The notes below the pieces were generated by a model. It was not told the origin of the DNA and ran no database searches. It saw nothing but the letters and a program-made list of their open reading frames with translations. A DNA stretch of 64,000 nt from Mycolicibacterium bacteremicum (GTDB lineage: Bacteria > Actinomycetota > Actinomycetes > Mycobacteriales > Mycobacteriaceae), in NCBI RefSeq assembly GCF_002086115.1, contig NZ_MVHJ01000009.1, positions 1 through 64,000 of the forward strand. The letters run 5' to 3'. This document shows, in pieces, positions 1 to 7,550 of this stretch. Both the position numbers and the translations under genes were made by a program. Position 1 is the first letter of the stretch, and each line of letters opens with the position of its first letter.

Positions 1-86
1 TCCGTCAACGGCGCCGTCGCAACCCTGCTGCGCTCCGCCTCAGCCAGATCGGCCGCGAGCTCATCGCGCACCTCGACACTAAGCAT
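1..86 (-). CDS. hsaE: 2-hydroxypenta-2,4-dienoate hydratase, N-terminal fragment
   Basis: Only the first 28 codons are inside the window, beginning MLSVEVRDELAADLAEAER from an ATG at 86, with a GAGGGG ribosome binding site just upstream. The sequence and its position divergent from kstD match hsaE (Rv3536c in M. tuberculosis). That enzyme hydrates the dienoate produced from the side of steroid rings A/B during cholesterol catabolism. The identification rests on the short N-terminus plus synteny, so it is likely but not proven by length. It probably shares the regulatory region with kstD, including the KstR operator at 167-180. Confidence 0.75.
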   Translation of the reverse strand, partial: MLSVEVRDELAADLAEAERSRVATAPLT

Positions 87-166
87 GGTGGTGAATTCCC
101 CTCATATTCGCATCAAGCCCTCGACCGGCACTGTTGCGGGCCTGTTGTCGAAAGGCACTGCAATTC

Positions 167-180
167 TATAACGTGTTCTA
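167..180. promoter_or_regulatory. KstR operator between hsaE and kstD
   Basis: The sequence TATAACGTGTTCTA fits the mycobacterial KstR consensus TnnAACnnGTTnnA at every fixed position. It ends one base before the kstD ATG at 182. TATAAC at 167-172 could also be the -10 element, which would make the kstD mRNA leaderless and let KstR block RNA polymerase directly. KstR is the TetR-family repressor of cholesterol genes; the site is seen in the sequence, repression is inferred. Confidence 0.85.
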
Positions 181-181
181 C

Positions 182-1864
182 ATGACTGGACAGGAGTACG
201 ACGTCGTCGTGGTCGGCAGCGGCGCCGCCGGCATGGTCGCCGCCCTCACCGCTGCTCACCAGGGTCTCTCGACAGTAGTCGTTGAGAAGGCTCCGCACTA
301 TGGCGGTTCGACGGCGCGATCCGGCGGCGGCGTGTGGATTCCGAACAATGAGGTGCTCAAGCGGGACGGGGTCAAAGACACCGCGGCCGAGGCCCGCAAG
401 TACCTGCACGCCATCATCGGCGACGTCGTGCCTGCCGAGAAGATCGACACCTATTTGGACCGCAGTCCGGAGATGCTGTCGTTCGTGTTGAAGAACTCAC
501 CGCTGAAGCTGTGCTGGGTGCCCGGGTACTCCGACTACTACCCGGAGACCCCCGGCGGCAAGGCCACCGGCCGATCGGTGGAACCGAAGCCGTTCAACGC
601 CAAGAAGCTCGGACCCGACGAGAAGGGCCTGGAGCCGCCGTATGGCAAGGTACCGCTGAACATGGTGGTGCTACAGCAGGACTATGTCCGGCTCAACCAG
701 CTCAAGCGCCACCCGCGCGGCGTGCTGCGCAGCATCAAGGTGGGCGTGCGGTCGGTGTGGGCGAATGCCACCGGCAAGAACCTGGTCGGCATGGGCCGAG
801 CGCTGATCGCTCCGCTGCGCATCGGCCTGCAGAAGGCCGGGGTGCCGGTGCTGCTGAACACCGCGCTGACAGATCTCTATGTCGAGGACGGTGTGGTGCG
901 CGGGATTTACGTCCGCGAGGCAGGTTCCCCCGAATCCGCCGAGCCGACGCTGATCCGGGCCCGCAAAGGCGTGATCCTGGGCTCCGGAGGCTTCGAGCAC
1001 AACCAGGAGATGCGCACCAAGTACCAGCGTCAACCCATCACCACGGAGTGGACCGTGGGAGCGGTGGCCAACACCGGCGACGGCATCATCGCCGCCGAGA
1101 AGCTCGGTGCGGCACTGGAACTGATGGAGGATTCGTGGTGGGGACCGACGGTCCCGCTGGTGGACGCCCCCTGGTTCGCGCTCTCCGAACGCAACTCCCC
1201 CGGGTCGATCATCGTCAACCTGAACGGCAAGCGGTTCATGAACGAGTCGATGCCCTACGTCGAGGCCTGCCACCACATGTACGGCGGTGAGTACGGCCAG
1301 GGACCCGGCCCGGGCGAGAATGTGCCGGCCTGGTTGATCTTCGACCAGCAGTACCGGGACCGCTATATCTTCGCGGGACTGCAGCCCGGCCAACGGATCC
1401 CGAAGAAGTGGCTGGAGTCCGGTGTCGTGGTCAAGGCCGGCAGCCTGGCCGAGCTGGCCGAGAAGACCGGACTGGCCGCCGACTCGTTGAACGCCACCAT
1501 CGAGCGGTTCAACGGTTTCGCCCGCACCGGTGTGGACGAGGACTTCCACCGCGGCGAGAGCGCCTACGACCGCTACTACGGTGATCCGACCAACAAGCCC
1601 AACCCCAATCTCGGCGAGATCAAGAACGGCCCGTTCTACGCCGCGAAGATGGTGCCCGGCGACCTCGGCACCAAGGGCGGTATCCGCACCGATGTGCACG
1701 GCCGCGCGCTGCGCGATGACAACACGGTGATCGAAGGGTTGTATGCCGCAGGTAATGTCAGCTCGCCGGTGATGGGTCACACCTACCCCGGCCCCGGCGG
1801 GACCATCGGCCCCGCGATGACGTTCGGTTACCTCGCGGCCCTTCACCTGGCCGGAAAGGCCTGA
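182..1864 (+). CDS. kstD: 3-ketosteroid delta1-dehydrogenase
   Basis: FAD-dependent enzyme that introduces the C1-C2 double bond in ring A of 3-ketosteroids such as androstenedione, leading to ring opening. The protein has 560 residues, matching the family. The N-terminus DVVVVGSGAAG (about residues 7-17) is the dinucleotide-binding fold. Near the C-terminus YPGPGGTIGP carries the Tyr and Gly that match the catalytic Tyr487/Gly491 of Rhodococcus KstD1. The start at 182 is chosen because the FAD motif then lies at the usual distance; an upstream in-frame start at 134 would translate through the KstR operator. The next gene starts 1 nt after the stop, so the two are co-transcribed. Confidence 0.95.
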   Translation: MTGQEYDVVVVGSGAAGMVAALTAAHQGLSTVVVEKAPHYGGSTARSGGGVWIPNNEVLKRDGVKDTAAEARKYLHAIIGDVVPAEKIDTYLDRSPEMLSFVLKNSPLKLCWVPGYSDYYPETPGGKATGRSVEPKPFNAKKLGPDEKGLEPPYGKVPLNMVVLQQDYVRLNQLKRHPRGVLRSIKVGVRSVWANATGKNLVGMGRALIAPLRIGLQKAGVPVLLNTALTDLYVEDGVVRGIYVREAGSPESAEPTLIRARKGVILGSGGFEHNQEMRTKYQRQPITTEWTVGAVANTGDGIIAAEKLGAALELMEDSWWGPTVPLVDAPWFALSERNSPGSIIVNLNGKRFMNESMPYVEACHHMYGGEYGQGPGPGENVPAWLIFDQQYRDRYIFAGLQPGQRIPKKWLESGVVVKAGSLAELAEKTGLAADSLNATIERFNGFARTGVDEDFHRGESAYDRYYGDPTNKPNPNLGEIKNGPFYAAKMVPGDLGTKGGIRTDVHGRALRDDNTVIEGLYAAGNVSSPVMGHTYPGPGGTIGPAMTFGYLAALHLAGKA

Positions 1865-1865
1865 T

Positions 1866-2729
1866 ATGCCCATCGATGTCGAAAAGGCGCTCGCCGCCGA
1901 CCTGGACCCGGTCGAGTTCTCCTGGACCAGCAGCGATATCCAGCTGTACCACCTCGGCCTCGGAGCCGGGGCGGACCCGATGGACGAGCGGGAACTGCGT
2001 TATCTCACCGACAACACCCCACAGGTGCTGCCGACCTTCGGCAACGTAGCGGCCAGCTTCCACATGACCGAGGCACCGACGGTGCAGTTCCCCGGTATCG
2101 AGATCGAATTGTCGAGGGTGCTGCACGCCAGCGAGGGTGTGACCGTCCCGGGACCGATCCCGACCAGCGGCACCGGCTATTCGAAGCAGCGTTTCACGGA
2201 GATCTGGGACAAGGGCAAGGCGGCCGTCATCGTCAGCGAGTCCACGGTCACCGATGAGTCGGGCACCGTGCTGTGGACGACGAAACGCTCCATCTTCGCC
2301 CGCGGCGAGGGCGGTTTCGGCGGCGAGCGCGGTCCGTCCACCTCGGTGGATCTGCCCGACCGTGCCCCCGACGCCGAGATACCGCTGCCGACGCTGCCGC
2401 AGCAGGCGCTGCTGTACCGGTTGTGCGGTGACCGTAACCCGCTGCACTCCGATCCGGGGTTCGCCAAGGCGGCCGGGTTCGACCGACCCATCCTGCATGG
2501 GTTGTGCACCTACGGCATCGGCGCAAAGGCCATCGTCGACCACTTCCTGGACGCCGACGTCTCGCAGGTCGGCAGCTACGGTGCAAGGTTCGCCGGCACG
2601 GTCATCCCCGGCGAGACCCTGCAGGCCAACATCTGGCGCCAGGACGGCAAGTTCATCGGCACGCTGACCGCACCGAGCCGCGACAACACCGTGGTGCTGT
2701 CCGGCGTGGAGCTGATACCGGCCAACTAG
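1866..2729 (+). CDS. chsH3: MaoC-type enoyl-CoA hydratase of cholesterol side-chain degradation
   Basis: Homologue of Rv3538 (annotated hsd4B, later ChsH3), a hydratase-2 fold enoyl-CoA hydratase acting in steroid side-chain beta-oxidation. The 287-residue protein has the double hot-dog layout. The C-terminal half carries the hydratase-2 signature GDRNPLHSDP (about residues 186-195) followed by GFDRPILHGL, which supply the catalytic Asp and His. It follows kstD by 1 nt in one operon. This is the last steroid gene before the large insertion; in M. tuberculosis the next genes are PPE63 and ltp2, which here lie more than 50 kb away. Confidence 0.9.
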   Translation: MPIDVEKALAADLDPVEFSWTSSDIQLYHLGLGAGADPMDERELRYLTDNTPQVLPTFGNVAASFHMTEAPTVQFPGIEIELSRVLHASEGVTVPGPIPTSGTGYSKQRFTEIWDKGKAAVIVSESTVTDESGTVLWTTKRSIFARGEGGFGGERGPSTSVDLPDRAPDAEIPLPTLPQQALLYRLCGDRNPLHSDPGFAKAAGFDRPILHGLCTYGIGAKAIVDHFLDADVSQVGSYGARFAGTVIPGETLQANIWRQDGKFIGTLTAPSRDNTVVLSGVELIPAN

Positions 2730-3103
2730 AACGCACGACAACGGCGGTGGGACGGCCGACACCGCGTCGAACACGCGGCTCACCGACGGCGACTTGCGGT
2801 TCTGATCCGATCTTCGAAGGACTGGGCGAGTATTCGATACCCCCGGCCGGCCCGGGCCGCGCGAAGACGCGGTCGGCAATATGACGACATCCCACCCCGA
2901 GTCGAGGCCGACCCGTCGTTGGCCCGAAGGCCCGAGGGAGAGCCTGTCCGCTGGACTCGGGAGCGGACCACGTTGGCGGTACACTGACCCAGGACGGGCC
3001 GTCCGCAGCATGCGGTGCAGAATCGGAGGCCCCGGGAGGCGGAGCTCTTGGTATTTACCGCGGGCCTCCACGCGCCGCGCTCGCGCGCAAACGGTTCTGG
3101 TTC
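2730..3103. other. intergenic region, left edge of the inserted cluster
   Basis: This 374-base stretch between chsH3 and the first GAF-ANTAR gene holds no convincing gene. The proximal 250 bases show nothing I can name; no transposase, tRNA or direct repeat marking an insertion boundary is visible. The distal part contains the hairpin-rich leader described separately (2992-3069). Confidence 0.5.
2992..3069 (+). promoter_or_regulatory. hairpin-rich leader upstream of GAF-ANTAR gene
   Basis: Three inverted repeats are stacked here. GGACGG (2992-2997) faces CCGTCC (2999-3004). CCGCA (3003-3007) faces TGCGG (3011-3015). GGAGGCCC (3025-3032) faces GGGCCTCC (3062-3069) with a 29-base loop. The first two share bases 3003-3004, so they are mutually exclusive. 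This is compatible with a structured 5' leader controlled by an RNA-binding ANTAR protein. The canonical paired hexaloops with A1 and G4 were not clearly found. Confidence 0.3.
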
Positions 3104-3838
3104 GTGATATCCGCCGACCGGACCGGCGTCCTCGCCCGCTTTCTCGCCGCCGTCGGTCAATCACCAATAGATGTCCGAGGCGGTGAGCGGCTGTGTCGGG
3201 CGTGCCTGTTGACGCTCCCGGTGAAAAGGGTCGGCATATCCGTCATATCCGGCGACGACGGACACGAATTTCTCTGCGCCAGCGATGATGTCGCTGAACG
3301 CATGGAGTGGTCTCAGATTGCCTTGGGACAAGGCCCTTCCGTGGAAGCCTTCGCCGTCGCCGGCCCAATATCTACACCGGACGTGGCGATGCCTGACACC
3401 CGCTGGCCGCTACTTGCCTTGGAAGCCGCGGCAGCCAGGGCTGGGTCGGTGCACGCACTTCCGCTCCAGCTCGGCGCGATCCGGGTGGGGGTGCTCAGCC
3501 TCTATCTGGACGCCGGATCCAAGCTGAAAGCTCGCGATTTCGGTGACGCAGTCGCGATAGCGGATCTCGTCACGTCGCTGCTGCTCGCGTCTGGGACGAC
3601 CGACGATCCGGACCCACTCGACCAATGGTGGGTGCAACCGCGGTCATCCCGGGAGATCCATCAGGCCACGGGGATGGTGGTCGCGCAACTGGGCGTCCGC
3701 GCCCGCGAGGCGTACGCCCGCTTGCAGGGATACGCCTTCGCCAACGCGCTCGGACTCGATGAAGTAGCTGCCCAAGTGGTGCATCGCGGTCTGCGAATCG
3801 ACAGGGGTCCCGATGGCGACCAGACTCCGGCGTCATGA
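3104..3838 (+). CDS. GAF-ANTAR domain regulator (first of two)
   Basis: 244 residues. Residues about 1-165 look like a GAF sensor domain (VISGDDGHEF, LGQGPSVEAF, HALPLQLGAIRVGVLSLY). Residues about 175-235 look like an ANTAR domain, starting near REIHQATGMVVAQLGVRAREAYARL. ANTAR proteins bind paired stem-loops in nascent RNA and prevent transcription termination. The GTG start at 3104 gives the full GAF domain; no strong ribosome binding site is visible. The neighbouring gene encodes a second protein of the same architecture, so the pair may act on one another or on a common target. The ligand of the GAF domain is unknown. Confidence 0.8.
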   Translation: MISADRTGVLARFLAAVGQSPIDVRGGERLCRACLLTLPVKRVGISVISGDDGHEFLCASDDVAERMEWSQIALGQGPSVEAFAVAGPISTPDVAMPDTRWPLLALEAAAARAGSVHALPLQLGAIRVGVLSLYLDAGSKLKARDFGDAVAIADLVTSLLLASGTTDDPDPLDQWWVQPRSSREIHQATGMVVAQLGVRAREAYARLQGYAFANALGLDEVAAQVVHRGLRIDRGPDGDQTPAS

Positions 3839-3890
3839 CACGCCGTAGGAACACCAGGCCACATCGTGGCAGAATGCCGTAGGGAGCAAA

Positions 3891-4613
3891 ATGGACCGGT
3901 ACGAGGGTTTGGCCCGCGCATTCGTGGGTCTGGCAGACACGCTGGTGGCCGATTTCGACGTTGTCGAACTGGCTCAACAGCTGGTGGAGAACGCCATGAC
4001 ACTGCTTCCGATCGATGCCGCAGGCATCGTTCTGGCCGATGTGGACGGCAGATTCCAGGTGCTCGCCTCCAACAGCGAACAGACCCGCCTGTTGGAACTG
4101 TTCCAGATCCAACACGATAACGGTCCGTGCCTGCGGTCCTACCGCACCGGCGAACAGGTGGTCGTCGCGGATCTGCGGATCGGCATCGACCGCTGGCCGG
4201 AGTTTGCCGCACGCGCCATCGCTTACGGCTTCCTGTCCGTCCATGCTCTACCACTGCGATTACGCAACGACCGGGTCGGCGCCTTGAACCTGCTGCGCTT
4301 CGATTCCGGCAAGATGTCGGATACCGATATCGCGATCGGACAGGCACTCGCCGATGTTGCGACGATCGGGATCGTCCATCAACGTGTCGCGCTGCAGTCC
4401 GATGTGCTGAATCAGCAGCTGCAGACCGCGTTGAACACCCGGACGGTCATCGAGCAGGCCAAGGGGGTTCTGGCCGAGCGGGGTCACGTCGACATGGACG
4501 CAGCATTCGGTCTGTTGCGCCGATACGCCAGAAGGAACAACAGGCGCCTTGCCGAGGTCGCGCGCTCGGTCGTCGACGGCGCCGATACCACCGCCATCCT
4601 CAACCCAGGCTGA
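3891..4613 (+). CDS. GAF-ANTAR domain regulator (second of two)
   Basis: 240 residues with an N-terminal GAF domain (about 20-165; contains DAAGIVLADVDGRFQVLAS and HALPLRLRNDRVGALNLL) and a C-terminal ANTAR domain (about 185-235; NTRTVIEQAKGVLAERG followed by FGLLRRYARRNNRRLAEVA). The ANTAR part is closer to the family consensus than that of the upstream paralogue. ATG at 3891 is preceded by AGGGAGC at a good distance. It lies 52 nt downstream of the first GAF-ANTAR gene, probably in the same transcript, and runs convergent into the gene at 4630-5844. The likely role is transcription antitermination in response to a small molecule; targets are not shown by the sequence. Confidence 0.85.
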   Translation: MDRYEGLARAFVGLADTLVADFDVVELAQQLVENAMTLLPIDAAGIVLADVDGRFQVLASNSEQTRLLELFQIQHDNGPCLRSYRTGEQVVVADLRIGIDRWPEFAARAIAYGFLSVHALPLRLRNDRVGALNLLRFDSGKMSDTDIAIGQALADVATIGIVHQRVALQSDVLNQQLQTALNTRTVIEQAKGVLAERGHVDMDAAFGLLRRYARRNNRRLAEVARSVVDGADTTAILNPG

Positions 4614-4629
4614 GTCACCGGCCGGTTCG

Positions 4630-5844
4630 TCACGGGCTCGGCTCGGCGGACGAACTTTCTCCGCCGTCATCGTCGTGCGCGCCTGCCGGTTCGTCGGCGG
4701 CCTCCGGCTCATTCTGCTCTGCGATGGGCGGATCGTCGTGAGCTGTGGTCGTGTCGACTTCACCGGGAGCGGAGAACGGATCACCCTGTTCCTCGGACTG
4801 GTCATCCGACTCGAAGGGGTCGTCGGGATCCACGGCGTCCTCGAATTCCGGCTGCGGAGCATGGGTCGGCTCGTCGAACACCTCAATCATCGCAAAGGAC
4901 GGCTCTGCAGTCGCCACGGGCTCGATGCTCGGCGGGGCGACGAATTCGGCCAGGATCGGGTCGGCCTGCTCGGGAATCGCGGTGAACGTCTCCGCGGCCG
5001 GCGCGAACGAGAAGGCGGTCATCTCGGCGGCCGGCGTCACGATCTGCACCACCACCGCGAATTCGACGGGACGCTGCATCACCACCGACGTCGTAGTCAC
5101 CGAGATGTTCTCGGCCGCAGGCGGCACCATCGGGGAATACACGATGTAGGCCTGCCTGCCATTGATGGTCACCACATCGACCTGCTCGATCGGACCAGCG
5201 GTCGAACTGATGTCGATCTTGTCCAGCTCGGTCCTGATCCCCGACAGGTCGTTCGAGTGCAAAAAGACGGCGTCCAACACGTGGGCCAGATCGGCCAGAT
5301 CGGGATGCTGGATCAACTGCGCCAGTAGGGAATCCGGCAGTCGCAGCAGCGCCTGCAATTTCAGCTCCAGCGCCGCCACATCCACGTCGTGGCCATAGCG
5401 AGAATAGAGCAGCATCAGCAGCGCCTGCAGCTTCGACCTCAGCGGCACCATCGACACGGCGAGCGCCGCACTCGCCTGGGAGAACGACCCGTATCTCGCC
5501 GGCACCGCGGGCATCCGAGCGGTGTCCATCAATCTGAAACTGATCCGGCTCGTCGACACCGACAGGTCGCCGCCGGCATCCCGGACCGGGTTGGCCTCGG
5601 CGGCAACCGGAGGCGGCCCCTGCGCGAAGGGCAGATAGACCCCGGATTCGACAGCCGACGGAAAGAGCGCCCATGCGTTGACTGCCACGCCCGAGACGAG
5701 CAGCACCAGGAAGCCGCGTTTACCCGTGACGCCCAGGGGGGTGACGCTGCGCCCTATCGGGTGCGAAGCTGCGCGCCCACCGACTCTGGGCTCGTGAATC
5801 GCCGTCAACGGGGGCAATGGTTGGATTTCAGACTGCTCGGTCAT
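4630..5844 (-). CDS. membrane-anchored protein with acidic low-complexity tail, function unknown
   Basis: 404 residues. A single hydrophobic segment near residues 44-66 (FLVLLVSGVAVNAWALFP) follows a cytoplasmic basic stretch, so the bulk is predicted outside the membrane. Residues about 90-260 are ordered-looking, rich in leucine and helical. The last 110 residues are strongly acidic and rich in Pro, Ser, Glu and Asp (for example DPDDPFESDDQSEEQGDPF) and are probably disordered. ATG at 5844 has a CAGGAG site upstream. I recognise no family. It is divergent from the DUF218 gene and convergent with the ANTAR gene. Confidence 0.6.
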   Translation of the reverse strand: MTEQSEIQPLPPLTAIHEPRVGGRAASHPIGRSVTPLGVTGKRGFLVLLVSGVAVNAWALFPSAVESGVYLPFAQGPPPVAAEANPVRDAGGDLSVSTSRISFRLMDTARMPAVPARYGSFSQASAALAVSMVPLRSKLQALLMLLYSRYGHDVDVAALELKLQALLRLPDSLLAQLIQHPDLADLAHVLDAVFLHSNDLSGIRTELDKIDISSTAGPIEQVDVVTINGRQAYIVYSPMVPPAAENISVTTTSVVMQRPVEFAVVVQIVTPAAEMTAFSFAPAAETFTAIPEQADPILAEFVAPPSIEPVATAEPSFAMIEVFDEPTHAPQPEFEDAVDPDDPFESDDQSEEQGDPFSAPGEVDTTTAHDDPPIAEQNEPEAADEPAGAHDDDGGESSSAEPSP

Positions 5845-5946
5845 CGGTTGCTCTCCTGGTGTGGATGATCATGGCGCCGGCCGGTCGGGCCCGACTACCG
5901 TGTGGCGGTATGACGAGCTCCATGCGGGTCCACCGCGGAGACCCCT

Positions 5947-6525
5947 GTGCGCCCTGATCTCTTGCACCGCGCCACGGTCGCGAAGGCACGGAAATTGTTG
6001 CGCCGTTCGTTGTTTCTCGTCTTCACGCTGATCATCACGGTCGCTGCCGGGTTGCCCGTCTTCGTGCATCCACAGGTGGACACACTGCGCCGTGCCGATG
6101 CCATCCTGATCCTGAGCGGGCCGCACCACGGCCGGTATCCATTCGGATTCGATCTCGCCGAACAGGGCTGGGCGCCCAACCTGGTCGTGTCGAATCCGAG
6201 CGGAACGGACAACCCGCGACTGACCCGGTACTGCGCCGACCCGCACCCCGGGCTCACCGTGTACTGCTTCGCCCCGGACCCGGCCACCACGAAGGGTGAG
6301 GCGCGGGAGTTGCACCGGCTCGCTTCCGAACATGCTTGGCGCACAGTCATCGTGGTGACATTTTGGCCCCACGTTTCGCGGTCCAGGTACATCCTGGAGA
6401 AGTGCTTCGACGGTGAGCTCGTGATGGTGCCGAACCCGACCCCGATCTCCGTGCGCCGGTGGGCGTTCGAGTACCTCTACCAGACCGCGGGTTACGTCCG
6501 GGCACTGCTGCAACCCGGCTGCTGA
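5947..6525 (+). CDS. DUF218 (YdcF/SanA-like) membrane protein
   Basis: 192 residues with one N-terminal membrane helix (about 22-41, LFLVFTLIITVAAGLPVF). The following globular domain starts ADAILILSGPHHGRYPFG and contains a conserved TKGEARELHRLA stretch and a later FWPHVSRSRYIL segment, the usual order in DUF218 proteins. Members such as SanA, ElyC and YdcF are linked to envelope integrity and lipid-carrier metabolism, but the reaction is uncertain. The GTG at 5947 is the first in-frame start before the membrane helix. It converges on the thioesterase gene with 14 bases between them. Confidence 0.75.
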   Translation: MRPDLLHRATVAKARKLLRRSLFLVFTLIITVAAGLPVFVHPQVDTLRRADAILILSGPHHGRYPFGFDLAEQGWAPNLVVSNPSGTDNPRLTRYCADPHPGLTVYCFAPDPATTKGEARELHRLASEHAWRTVIVVTFWPHVSRSRYILEKCFDGELVMVPNPTPISVRRWAFEYLYQTAGYVRALLQPGC

Positions 6526-6539
6526 GTACTCGGCGGGGG

Positions 6540-7550
6540 TCACGTCGGGCCACTGTGTGCGTGTCGCTGCTGTGTCTGTACGACGAAACCCGCGAAGGTC
6601 GCAGCATGGTCGGGTAGCAGCATGGTGTCGCTGCTGCAGCCATCGGGTCCCGCGAACACGGTGCTGCCGGCGGCCAGCCGATTCCAACGCAACGGGTGCG
6701 CCGCGGATCGCTGCCACGATGCGCACGGCAGCATGACGTCGATGTGCAGTCCCGAGTGTGTCGGCACATAGGCCCGCGCGGCGGCCAGCGTCGCCGCCAC
6801 CACGGCGCGGCGGCGGATCAGGACCGCATCGTCCGCGGGCTCGGACCTCTGCTCGCGCACGCTGCGTACGGTGTCGGTCAGATGTCTCCCGCGCATCGCG
6901 ATGTACCGCCCGCGTTCGGCCATCGGGATCGCACACAGCCGGCGGGCGTGCGTCATCGCGCGGCTGCCGTAGTGACGACCCAGTGCGATGGTCCACTGCA
7001 ACCGTCGGTAGAACGTGCAGTACGGCGCACCGAACAGGATCAGGTCGGTGACCATCGTTCCCGAGTTCGTGAGCCGGCGGGCGAGCTCGAACGCAATCGA
7101 GCCGCCGGCACAGTAACCGGCGATGATCATCGGTCCGCCCGGTTGGAACGCGCGGATCTGATCGGCGAAGTAGCCGGCGATGTCCTCGACGGTCGTCAGC
7201 GGCTCGCTGCCCTCCTCCAGTCCGGGCGGCTGCAGGCCGTAGAAGGGTTGCTCCGTGCCGAGGTGCTGTGCCAGCGCGCGATAGGTGAACACGTCGCCGT
7301 TGTGCCCGGCGACGGCGAAGATCGGGGTCTTCGGCCCGTCCGGCTGCAGCGGCACGATCGCACACTGCTGGGAGACCAGCCGCTGCGCCTCCCGCAGGAA
7401 CGCGATCACTTCGGGCTTGCGCGTCGCGAGATCGCGCTTGTGCTCGTCGGTCAGTGCCCCGACGGGTGCATTGAGCCGCAGCCGGTCTCCGTCCAGCGCT
7501 ATCCGGACGTCGAGCTTGCGCAGCTCCTCCAGAAGGTCGGCAGTCGTCAC
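6540..7550 (-). CDS. stand-alone thioesterase with N-terminal TubC-type docking domain
   Basis: 336 residues. Residues 1-55 (MTTADLLEELRKLDVRIALD through KPEVIAFLRE) look like a TubC N-terminal docking domain, normally found on NRPS or PKS subunits. Residues about 65-320 form an alpha/beta-hydrolase thioesterase with the nucleophile elbow GYCAGG (Cys147 where most have Ser) and a late LPDHAATF histidine. GTG at 7550 overlaps the TGA of the preceding NRPS gene (GTGA), so translation is coupled. It is the last gene of the PKS-NRPS operon and is the natural candidate for product release or transfer. A Cys nucleophile in this position favours acyl transfer or strained-ring formation in some known thioesterases; here that is only a suggestion. 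Confidence 0.85.
   Translation of the reverse strand: MTTADLLEELRKLDVRIALDGDRLRLNAPVGALTDEHKRDLATRKPEVIAFLREAQRLVSQQCAIVPLQPDGPKTPIFAVAGHNGDVFTYRALAQHLGTEQPFYGLQPPGLEEGSEPLTTVEDIAGYFADQIRAFQPGGPMIIAGYCAGGSIAFELARRLTNSGTMVTDLILFGAPYCTFYRRLQWTIALGRHYGSRAMTHARRLCAIPMAERGRYIAMRGRHLTDTVRSVREQRSEPADDAVLIRRRAVVAATLAAARAYVPTHSGLHIDVMLPCASWQRSAAHPLRWNRLAAGSTVFAGPDGCSSDTMLLPDHAATFAGFVVQTQQRHAHSGPT

Noticed and set aside
4613-4630. ACCGGCCGGT palindrome between convergent genes as a terminator
   Set aside because: Only a short palindrome with no room for a loop and no T-run; too weak to call.
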